A stretch of DNA of 6,260 nt from DATCVR01 sp036566745 (GTDB lineage Bacteria > Actinomycetota > Actinomycetes > Jiangellales > Jiangellaceae): assembly GCA_036566745.1 (NCBI GenBank), contig DATCVR010000015.1:1-6260 (forward strand), read 5' to 3'. Under the pieces are notes generated by a model that saw only the letters and a program-made list of their open reading frames with translations, was not told the origin of the DNA and did not search any database. Both the position numbers and the translations under genes were made by a program. Below, piece after piece: positions 1-5,051 of this stretch. Positions within the stretch are counted from its first letter, which is position 1. Each line of letters opens with the position of its first letter.

Positions 1-2
1 CT

Positions 3-22
3 GGGACAGTTCGGGACAGTTC
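3..22. repeat. Short tandem direct repeat at window edge
   Basis: The decamer GGGACAGTTC occurs twice head to tail (3-12 and 13-22). It lies upstream of the hairpin at 71-108. One + strand frame reads LGQFGTVPI and stops at a TGA at 28-30, so the repeat could be the end of a gene lying outside the window. Nothing here proves that. The rest of 1-70 shows no other recognisable feature. Confidence 0.4.
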
Positions 23-70
23 CGATCTGACCGTTCCGGCGATCGGTGGACGCGTCGGCAGCAGAACCAC

Positions 71-110
71 AACCGCCCAGGACCTGTTATGCCAGGTCCT
101 GGGCGGTTTT
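71..110. terminator. Strong hairpin terminator beside the tRNA gene
   Basis: A perfect 16-bp inverted repeat (71-86 pairing with 93-108) encloses a 6-nt loop (87-92). The + strand side is followed by TTTT (107-110, partly inside the stem). The minus strand side runs into GGTTGTGGTTC, a poorer T-tract. Its position 8 bases beyond the 3' end of the minus-strand tRNA makes it the natural tRNA terminator. The better U-run on the + strand means it may also stop transcription entering from the left, so it is probably bidirectional. Confidence 0.85.
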
Positions 111-115
111 CGAGG

Positions 116-190
116 TGGTGCGTGATGCTGGGTTCGAACCAGTGACCCCCTCGGTGTGAACGAGGTGCGCTACCACTGCGCCAATCACGC
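116..190 (-). tRNA. tRNA-Val (anticodon CAC)
   Basis: Read on the minus strand, the gene folds as a complete cloverleaf. The 7-bp acceptor stem GCGTGAT (190-184) pairs with ATCACGC (126-120), with discriminator A at 119 and CCA encoded at 118-116. The D stem is GCGC/GCGC with loop AGTGGTA. The anticodon stem CCTCG/CGAGG closes loop TTCACAC, giving anticodon CAC (158-156), which decodes valine GUG. The variable loop is 4 nt and the T loop is TTCGAAC. One oddity is that the outermost T-stem pair (positions 49 and 65, window 143 and 127) is A opposite C instead of a Watson-Crick pair. A good -10 box lies just upstream and a strong hairpin just downstream, so this looks like an independent, functional tRNA unit. 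Confidence 0.96.
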
Positions 191-202
191 GTTGCGGGTG
201 AA

Positions 203-208
203 ACATTA
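203..208 (-). promoter_or_regulatory. Likely -10 box of the tRNA-Val promoter
   Basis: On the minus strand the hexamer TAATGT fits TAnnnT. It would start transcription near 196, about six bases before the mature 5' end of the tRNA at 190. The -35 region seventeen bases upstream is a poor match (GTGGGT), as is common in high-GC actinobacteria. Confidence 0.5.
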
Positions 209-301
209 GCGCATCCGCTCGCTGGACCCACATTCGGGCCATGCCGCGACGTAGGCTCCCGGCCATCGGCATGACACCGCGAGGAAACCGAAGGAGCGAG
301 G

Positions 302-1105
302 ATGCTCGCGTACGAACGGACCGGCAGCGGAGAGCCGCTGCTCCTGATCCACGGCATCGCGCACCGCAGGCAGGCGTGGGGCGGGGTGGTGGAGCGGCTG
401 GCCGAGGAGTTCGAGGTGATCACGATCGATCTGCCGGGGCACGGTGAGTCGCCGGCGTTCGATCTGGCGGGACGTACGGTGCGGGAGGCGGTGGCCCACG
501 AGCTGAACGAGCTCCGAGAAGAGCTCGGGATCGAGCGGCCGCACGTCGCCGGCAACAGCCTCGGTGGGCTGCTCGCGCTGGAGATGGCCGATGCCGGGCA
601 CGCGCGGTCGGTCACGGCGCTCTCCCCCGCCGGGTTCTGGATGAACGGCGTCGACTACCTCTACGTCAGGGGCCTGTTCGCCGGGATCCAGGCGGTGGCG
701 CGGCCGCTGGCGCCGGTGGCGGGGTCGGTGCTGCAGTCACGGGTGGCACGTACTGTCACGATGGGCTGCTTCTTCGCTCGCCCTGGGCAGATCGACCCGG
801 CCGTCGCGGCAGGCGACACGGCCAACATGGTCACCTCCCGCGAGGGGATCAAGACGTTCTTCAGCGGCGTCTACCGCTATCCCGGGGCGACGCAGACCGA
901 CGTCCCCACCACGATCGCCTGGGCCTCGCGCGACCTCACGCTCCTCCCCTACCAGGCGAAGGTGGCCGCGCGGCGGCTCCCGCACGCGACCCACCGGTGG
1001 CTGGCGGGCTGCGGCCACGTACCGATGAACGATGACCCCGACCTGGTGGCCAAGGTCATCCGCGAGACCGCCCGGACGCAGCCGCGCGACGAGCAGGTCG
1101 CCTAG
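302..1105 (+). CDS. Alpha/beta fold hydrolase
   Basis: The 267-residue protein has the full layout of a cytoplasmic alpha/beta hydrolase. LLLIHG (residues 13-18) gives the oxyanion-hole HG motif, and IDLPGHGES (42-50) is the conserved loop. The nucleophile elbow is GNSLGG with Ser86. The acid is probably Asp211 in WASRDLT, and the catalytic His239 sits in GCGHVPMNDDP near the C-terminus. Length is normal for the family and there is no signal peptide. The ATG at 302 is preceded by AAGGAG at 291-296 with good spacing. A TAGGCT at 252-257 could be a -10 box, but this is weak. The substrate cannot be read from sequence; esterases, epoxide hydrolases, C-C bond hydrolases and haloperoxidase-like enzymes share this fold. 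The gene converges with the SnoaL-like gene, sharing stop-codon bases. Confidence 0.93.
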   Translation: MLAYERTGSGEPLLLIHGIAHRRQAWGGVVERLAEEFEVITIDLPGHGESPAFDLAGRTVREAVAHELNELREELGIERPHVAGNSLGGLLALEMADAGHARSVTALSPAGFWMNGVDYLYVRGLFAGIQAVARPLAPVAGSVLQSRVARTVTMGCFFARPGQIDPAVAAGDTANMVTSREGIKTFFSGVYRYPGATQTDVPTTIAWASRDLTLLPYQAKVAARRLPHATHRWLAGCGHVPMNDDPDLVAKVIRETARTQPRDEQVA

Positions 1106-1455
1106 CCTCGAGCGGCGAGGATCCCGCGCGGGTCGAAGGCGACCCGGATCTCGGTGATCAGCCCGTCCTCGACGCGCATCCAGTTGGCGGTGGGGGCGGG
1201 CTCGGCGACGGTGGTGTGCAGGTCGAACCAGGTGATCACGCTCGCCCCTTCGGAGAGCCGCTCCTTCACCTCGATCTTGTCGAGCACCTGGGCCATGCCC
1301 TCCAGGCCGGCGACGCACTCGTCGGCGCCTTCGATCGTGGCGAGCGGGCCGGCGAAGCTCACGTCGTCGGCCAGCAGCGTGCGCAGGCGGGTGAAATCGC
1401 GCTCCTGCCAGGCGGTGAAGTACGCCTCGGCGAGTTCGGCAGCGGGTGCGGTCAT
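1102..1455 (-). CDS. SnoaL-like / NTF2-like family protein
   Basis: The 117-residue protein has features of the SnoaL-like NTF2-fold superfamily. An N-terminal helix with AYFTAWQERDFTRLRTLLAD (residues 11-30) is followed by DVSFAGPLATIEG (31-43). A C-terminal sheet segment contains NWMRVEDGLITEIRVAFDP (91-109). Family members form small cone-shaped barrels acting as isomerases, cyclases, hydrolases or binding proteins; the exact role here is unknown. No signal peptide or membrane segment is seen. The start at 1455 is supported by GAGGAG (1466-1461 on the minus strand) five bases upstream. The gene is divergent from the LysR regulator, which is the usual arrangement for a LysR target. It converges with the alpha/beta hydrolase, their stop codons sharing CTAG (1102-1105). 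Confidence 0.88.
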   Translation of the reverse strand: MTAPAAELAEAYFTAWQERDFTRLRTLLADDVSFAGPLATIEGADECVAGLEGMAQVLDKIEVKERLSEGASVITWFDLHTTVAEPAPTANWMRVEDGLITEIRVAFDPRGILAARG

Positions 1456-1516
1456 CGGATCTCCTCAGGTCGATGGGGCTTTCACCTTCCAGCCTGACCC
1501 GAGCCGCGCAAACACT

Positions 1517-1539
1517 CAAACAGATGGTTCTGCTGCTTG
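1517..1539. promoter_or_regulatory. Candidate operator in LysR/SnoaL-like intergenic region
   Basis: In the 99-bp gap between the divergent genes lies the imperfect inverted repeat CAAACAG-N9-CTGCTTG (6 of 7 arm positions match). A second copy of CAAACA precedes it at 1509-1514, so the left arm is also directly repeated. LysR-family proteins commonly bind interrupted dyads in the gap they share with a divergent target, so this is a reasonable binding-site candidate. It does not show a clean classical T-N11-A core. Confidence 0.4.
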
Positions 1540-1540
1540 C

Positions 1541-1546
1541 TAGCAT
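1541..1546 (+). promoter_or_regulatory. Likely -10 box of the LysR gene (leaderless)
   Basis: TAGCAT fits TAnnnT and would start transcription near 1553, between the GTG at 1552 and the ATG at 1555. No Shine-Dalgarno sequence precedes the start, so a leaderless mRNA is likely. The box overlaps the 8-bp palindrome TGCTAGCA (1538-1545) and adjoins the candidate operator, which would allow autorepression. Confidence 0.5.
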
Positions 1547-1554
1547 CAACAGTG

Positions 1555-2424
1555 ATGGAAATCGGACAGCTCCGCTACTTCGTCGCCGTCGTCGATCACG
1601 GATCGTTCACTGCCGCGGCACAGCGCCTCCACGTCAGCCAGTCGGGCATCAGCGCCCAGCTGGCCAAGCTCGAGCGCGAGCTCGGCCACGACCTGCTCGT
1701 CCGGGGTCCCCGCAACGTACGTCTCACCCACGCCGGCGAGACGCTCCTCCCCCGCGCCCGCGACGCGATCCGGGCGATCGAGGGGGTGCGGCAGAGCGCC
1801 GACGAGCTGAGCGACCTGATCCACGGCCAGGTACGCCTCGGGATGATCGCCGGCTGCACGATCCCCGGCTTCCTCGATGCCGTGGCCACCTTCCACCGGG
1901 AGCATCCCGGGGTCAGCGTCGAGCTCGTCGAGGACAGGTCCGACCGTCTCCAGCGACGTACGCTGGCCGGCGAGCTCGACCTCGGCCTGATCTCCCACGC
2001 GGGGCCCGTCATCGACGGCCTGGCCGCCGAGTCCGTCAGCGACGAGCGGCTCGCCGTGATCACGCCGGCCGGGCATCGTCTTGCCGGCGCCCGGCCGACG
2101 CTCGCCGACCTCCACGAGGAGACGGTGCTCTGCATCCCGCCGGGCACGGGCATCCGTACGGCTCTGGAGCAGTCGTGTGCGCGAGCAGGTGTGGAGCCGA
2201 AGGTCGACCTGTCCGGGTCGAACCCGGAGACGCTGCTCGGGCTGACCACCCGCGGACTGGGCGTCTGCGTGCTGGCCGAGTCGATGGCGGCCGGGACCGA
2301 TCTGGTCGCGACCCCGATCGTCGACGCGGAGGTGCGCGCCGGGCTGGCGCTCGTGGTCCGCGACGGCGACCAGCAGCGCGCCACCCGGCGGCTCTACGGC
2401 CTGCTTCAGGCCGCGCTCACCTGA
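1555..2424 (+). CDS. LysR-family transcriptional regulator
   Basis: From the ATG at 1555 the product is 289 residues, close to the usual LysR length. The N-terminus MEIGQLRYFVAVVDHGSFTA is typical of the family. The winged helix-turn-helix covers roughly residues 12-45 (FTAAAQRLHVSQSGISAQL, then KLERELG), followed by a linker helix. An effector-binding domain starts near residue 92 with VRLGMIAG and continues with the family-typical FHREHPGVSVELVE and LAGELDLGLI. A TTG at 1537 and a GTG at 1552 are in frame, but the family N-terminus and the -10 position favour 1555 or 1552. It is a cytoplasmic DNA-binding regulator with an unknown small-molecule ligand, probably acting on the divergent SnoaL-like gene and itself. 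Its 3' end overlaps the DUF3159 gene by 19 bases, in convergent orientation. Confidence 0.94.
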   Translation: MEIGQLRYFVAVVDHGSFTAAAQRLHVSQSGISAQLAKLERELGHDLLVRGPRNVRLTHAGETLLPRARDAIRAIEGVRQSADELSDLIHGQVRLGMIAGCTIPGFLDAVATFHREHPGVSVELVEDRSDRLQRRTLAGELDLGLISHAGPVIDGLAAESVSDERLAVITPAGHRLAGARPTLADLHEETVLCIPPGTGIRTALEQSCARAGVEPKVDLSGSNPETLLGLTTRGLGVCVLAESMAAGTDLVATPIVDAEVRAGLALVVRDGDQQRATRRLYGLLQAALT

Positions 2425-3059
2425 GGATGGCGCAGCCCGGGATGATCCTCCGGCAGCGAGCGCCGCAGGACGACCCAGCTCACCAGCAGGCACAGCGCGA
2501 CCAGCGGCCAGCTGAGCGCGACCCGGGCGATCGCCAGCGCGACCACGTCGCCGGACCACCACAGCGGGCCGAAGATGGCGACCCGGATGACGTACTGACA
2601 GACCCAGACCCAGCTCGCCAGCGCATAGCCCCGCAGCAGGACCGGGTCGCGACGCCAAGCGCCGCGCTGGCGCAGCACCAGACCGACGACCACGCCGAGC
2701 AGCGGCCAGCGGAAAGCGATGCTGACCACCCACACCAGGGCGCTGGCCGCGTTGGCGGCGAGCTGAACCACGAAGAAGTCCTCCGCCCGGCCGGTACGCA
2801 GCGCGATCATCGCCGCGACCGCGACTCCGGCCACGCCCAGCAGCACCGCGCGCGGCTTGCGGCCCTTGCGCCACTGCCAGACGGCCACGCTCGCGGCCAC
2901 CGCGAGCGCCACCACTGTCGCGATCCACAGCTCTCCGCTGACCAGCCAGCCGGCCGCGAACGCGACGGGCGGGACGGTGGCGTCGATCGCGCCCCGCGCG
3001 CCTCCGAGGAGGTCGGCGAGGGTCTCGGCGTCGTCGTTGCGGCGGTCGGTGGTCGTCAC
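2406..3059 (-). CDS. DUF3159 family integral membrane protein
   Basis: The 217-residue product carries what I recognise as DUF3159 hallmarks: GGARGAIDATVPP (residues 19-31) at the start of the membrane region, GRAEDFFVVQL (90-100), and a C-terminal block LLRGYALASWVW...IRVAIFGPLW (141-167). About six hydrophobic segments are visible (roughly 27-40, 43-63, 71-88, 104-130, 146-165 and 171-199). The family is actinobacterial and its function is unknown. In many genomes it lies beside DUF3710 and Trk-type genes, which are absent here. I place the start at the GTG at 3059, because a TAGCCT -10 box would start transcription at 3060, giving a leaderless mRNA, and because the family homology begins shortly after. 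An in-frame ATG at 3230 would add 57 residues made of GVTPVGR repeats, which I regard as unlikely. Confidence 0.85.
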   Translation of the reverse strand: MTTTDRRNDDAETLADLLGGARGAIDATVPPVAFAAGWLVSGELWIATVVALAVAASVAVWQWRKGRKPRAVLLGVAGVAVAAMIALRTGRAEDFFVVQLAANAASALVWVVSIAFRWPLLGVVVGLVLRQRGAWRRDPVLLRGYALASWVWVCQYVIRVAIFGPLWWSGDVVALAIARVALSWPLVALCLLVSWVVLRRSLPEDHPGLRHPQVSAA

Positions 3060-3062
3060 GTG

Positions 3063-3080
3063 AGTAAGGCTAGCCTTACT
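3063..3080. promoter_or_regulatory. 18-bp perfect palindrome, probable operator
   Basis: AGTAAGGCTAGCCTTACT is a perfect inverted repeat centred on CTAG, lying four bases from the DUF3159 start codon. It shares about 13 of 19 positions with the DtxR/IdeR iron-box consensus TTAGGTTAGSCTAACCTAA, but its arms meet at an even centre, so the match is only partial. Because it is symmetric, it supplies a TAGCCT -10-like hexamer on both strands. A protein bound here would block the DUF3159 promoter. The identity of the regulator is inference. Confidence 0.6.
3067..3072 (-). promoter_or_regulatory. Likely -10 box of the DUF3159 gene (leaderless)
   Basis: TAGCCT on the minus strand fits TAnnnT and predicts a start near 3060, one base before the GTG at 3059. 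No Shine-Dalgarno sequence is present there. The -35 region is weak (GTCACG at 3095-3090). The box lies inside the 18-bp palindrome. Confidence 0.5.
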
Positions 3081-3183
3081 TGCAAGGCGCGTGACGCCTC
3101 GGCCCGCGTAAGTAACCTCTCGGCCGACCGGGGTGACGCCCCGGCCGACCGGGGTGACGCCCCGGCCGACGGGGGTGACGCCT
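3079..3183. repeat. Five tandem 21-bp units, three near-identical
   Basis: The units start at 3079, 3100, 3121, 3142 and 3163. The copies at 3121 and 3142 are identical. The copy at 3163 differs at two positions, and the first two copies are degenerate but keep the period. The most conserved core is GTGACGCC followed by CGGCC. The period is two helical turns, placing each core on the same face of DNA. The array also contains dyads, such as CCGGGG-TGACG-CCCCGG (3128-3144) and CCCCGG-CCGA-CCGGGG (3139-3154), that could pair as alternative hairpins. Being a multiple of three, the array stays open on the minus strand and would read as heptapeptides GVTPVGR, but I judge it non-coding regulatory DNA. 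Confidence 0.8.
3091..3118 (+). promoter_or_regulatory. Possible promoter of the PHP gene operon
   Basis: GTGACG (3091-3096) and TAACCT (3113-3118) are spaced 16 bp apart and resemble -35 and -10 elements. They predict a start near 3125 and a leader of roughly 178 nt that would include most of the 21-bp repeats. The remainder of the leader (3184-3302) holds an AT-rich patch near 3188-3194, the direct repeat GCGCCGCT (3234-3241 and 3251-3258), and the ribosome binding site GGAGG at 3292-3296. I recognise no known riboswitch. Confidence 0.3.
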
Positions 3184-3302
3184 CGGCAAAATTTCACCGG
3201 GAGGGCAACCGGCGGACGTACCCCGGCCATCCGGCGCCGCTTTGCTCTGAGCGCCGCTGCTCGGGCATGCGGGAGACGCCTTATCCCAAGCGGAGGTTCA
3301 AC

Positions 3303-5051
3303 GTGTCACACGAGCACCACCCCCACTCGCACGGGCCTGACGGGCACCACCATGCCCACGCGCACGGCCACACTCACTCCCACGAGGTCGACGAGATCAC
3401 CCTCGCCGCCTCCTCGGACGCGTCCGACAACGACCTGCGTCCCGCCGAGGTCACCCGGCGCAACCTGCTCCGCGCCGCCGGCATCGCCGGTGCGGTGACC
3501 GCCGGGATGGCGGGCATGACCGGCGTGACCCCAGCGATGGCCGAGACCGCCACGACCGCCCCCGCGAAGAGCGGCAACCGGGCCACGATCCGGCACTGGC
3601 TCGCCGGTGACCACCACATCCACACCCAGCACAGCTCGGACGGGATGTACCGGGTCATCGACCAGGCGCAGCACGGCGCCGCGTACGGCCTGGACTGGCT
3701 CGTCATCACCGACCACGGCGGCGCGACGCATGCGAAGCTCGGCGTCGACCTGGTCAACCCCGACATCGTCGCCGCACGCAAGATCCTTCCGGAGACCCTG
3801 ATCTTCCAGGGGCTGGAGTGGAACATCCCGGCCGCTGAGCACGGGACCGTCTTCGTCGCCCCAGGGCGCAACGAGGTGGCGGTGCTCAAGCAGTTCGAGA
3901 ACGACTACGACGGTAGCGTCAAGAACGCTCGCGCCAACACCCCGGAGAACGAGGCGCTCGCCGTCGCCGCGATCCAGTGGCTCGGCACCCAGAAGACCAA
4001 GCGCCGGATCGAGGACGCGCTGTTCCTCGCCAACCACCCCGCCCGCAACGGCATCGACAGCCCCCATGAGGTGCGGGCCTGGCGCGACGCCGATCCCCGG
4101 ATCGCGATCGGGTGGGAAGGCGCACCCGGTCACCAGGCGGGCGGGCTGCCGTCCGGCTATGGTCCGGGCAGCGCGCGCGGTGGCTACGGCAACTCCGCCG
4201 GCGCCGACTCGTTCCCGGGCTACCCGCCGGAGAGCTACCGCTCCTGGGGCGGGTTCGACTTCTACACCTCGACCGTCGGCGGCCTGTGGGACTCCATGCT
4301 CGCCGAGGGAAAGCCGTGGTCGATCACCGCGAACTCCGACTCGCACCGCAACTGGAGCGACACGGCCGTCCGCGGTGGCGGCGACTTCAACGCCAACGGC
4401 CGTTACGACGACCCGGTCTACGGCGGCGGCATCCAGCTCGACCTGGCCGACTTCTGGCCGGGCTTCTACAGCCGCACCCACGTGGGCACCAGCAGCCGTG
4501 ACTACGGCGCGGTGATGCGCGGCATGCGCGACGGCCGGGTCTGGGTCGACCACGGCAGCCTGGTCAAGAGTCTCGACGTACGGGTCGTCGCCACCAGCCG
4601 CCGCGGAACGGTCTCCGAAACCCTCGGCGGCACGCTGCAGGCGCCACGCGGAAGCCGCGTCCAGCTGGTGGTGACCATCACCGCCCAGGACGTCCCGAAC
4701 TGGTCGCAGTTCATCCCGCAGCTCAATCGCGTGGACGTGATCCGCGGGGCGGTCGACGCTCGCCACGCCTCCGGTGACGCCGACACGATGACCGCTCCGG
4801 ACACCCGGGTCATCAAGCAGACCGACGTCTCCGGCCGCACCGGCACCTACACGCTGCGCTACGACCTCGGCGAGTTGGAGGAGTCCTTCTACGTACGCCT
4901 GCGCGGCACCGACGCCAACCGCTCGCAGCCGGGCTACCTCGGCGCGAGCGTCGACCCGGCCGGTCCCGCAATCGACGTGGTCGGCGACGCCGACCCGTGG
5001 GTCGACCTGTGGTTCTACACCAACCCGGTCTGGGTCGTCCCGACTCGATGA
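3303..5051 (+). CDS. Tat-exported PHP-domain metallohydrolase, His-rich N-terminus
   Basis: The 582-residue product starts at GTG 3303, six bases after GGAGG. Residues 3-27 contain 13 histidines. A twin-arginine signal follows: TRRNLLR at 51-57, a hydrophobic core at about 58-76, and AMA-ET, predicting cleavage after residue 80. The PHP domain has its metal ligands in order: HIH (105, 107), SDG (Asp113), ITDHG (Asp137, His138), GLE (Glu172), EHG (His180), NHP (His245) and SDSH (Asp346, His348), so a multinuclear metal site is intact. A Gly/Tyr/Ser-rich insert (about 276-317) and a DFNANGRYDD loop (361-370) resembling calcium-binding loops precede a beta-rich C-terminal domain (about 421-582). 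PHP enzymes hydrolyse phosphoesters; CehA/McbA-type relatives hydrolyse other esters. The substrate is unknown. It acts outside the cytoplasmic membrane and is coupled to the next gene by ATGA. Confidence 0.9.
   Translation: MSHEHHPHSHGPDGHHHAHAHGHTHSHEVDEITLAASSDASDNDLRPAEVTRRNLLRAAGIAGAVTAGMAGMTGVTPAMAETATTAPAKSGNRATIRHWLAGDHHIHTQHSSDGMYRVIDQAQHGAAYGLDWLVITDHGGATHAKLGVDLVNPDIVAARKILPETLIFQGLEWNIPAAEHGTVFVAPGRNEVAVLKQFENDYDGSVKNARANTPENEALAVAAIQWLGTQKTKRRIEDALFLANHPARNGIDSPHEVRAWRDADPRIAIGWEGAPGHQAGGLPSGYGPGSARGGYGNSAGADSFPGYPPESYRSWGGFDFYTSTVGGLWDSMLAEGKPWSITANSDSHRNWSDTAVRGGGDFNANGRYDDPVYGGGIQLDLADFWPGFYSRTHVGTSSRDYGAVMRGMRDGRVWVDHGSLVKSLDVRVVATSRRGTVSETLGGTLQAPRGSRVQLVVTITAQDVPNWSQFIPQLNRVDVIRGAVDARHASGDADTMTAPDTRVIKQTDVSGRTGTYTLRYDLGELEESFYVRLRGTDANRSQPGYLGASVDPAGPAIDVVGDADPWVDLWFYTNPVWVVPTR

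Noticed and set aside
87..272. A 61-codon minus-strand reading frame across the tRNA.
   Set aside because: It runs through the tRNA-Val gene and the terminator; the tRNA explains the sequence.
1546..2928. A long minus-strand open frame opposite the LysR gene.
   Set aside because: It is antisense to the well-supported LysR gene and crosses the DUF3159 gene out of frame, with Arg/Gly/Ala-rich composition and no domain.
3079..3183. A CRISPR array in the tandem repeats.
   Set aside because: The units are 21 bp and directly adjacent with no unique spacers, and no cas genes are near.
3188..3200. A Zur-type zinc box in the AT-rich patch before the PHP gene.
   Set aside because: The stretch CAAAATTTCACC lacks the inverted symmetry and the AATGATTTTCA-like core expected for actinobacterial Zur sites.
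1446..3302. The reading frame of the PHP gene stays open upstream for over 600 codons.
   Set aside because: This stretch lies over the clear LysR and DUF3159 genes in another frame and yields Arg/Pro-rich, low-complexity sequence typical of high-GC shadow frames. A good ribosome binding site and the signal peptide place the real start at 3303.
3184..3302. A known riboswitch (cobalamin, ydaO c-di-AMP, SAM or NiCo type) in the PHP leader.
   Set aside because: None of the conserved core sequences I know for these classes is present in order.
3306..4766. A 486-codon minus-strand open frame opposite the PHP gene.
   Set aside because: The plus strand encodes a complete PHP active site and a Tat signal. 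The antisense product is Val/Gly/Asp-rich and resembles nothing.
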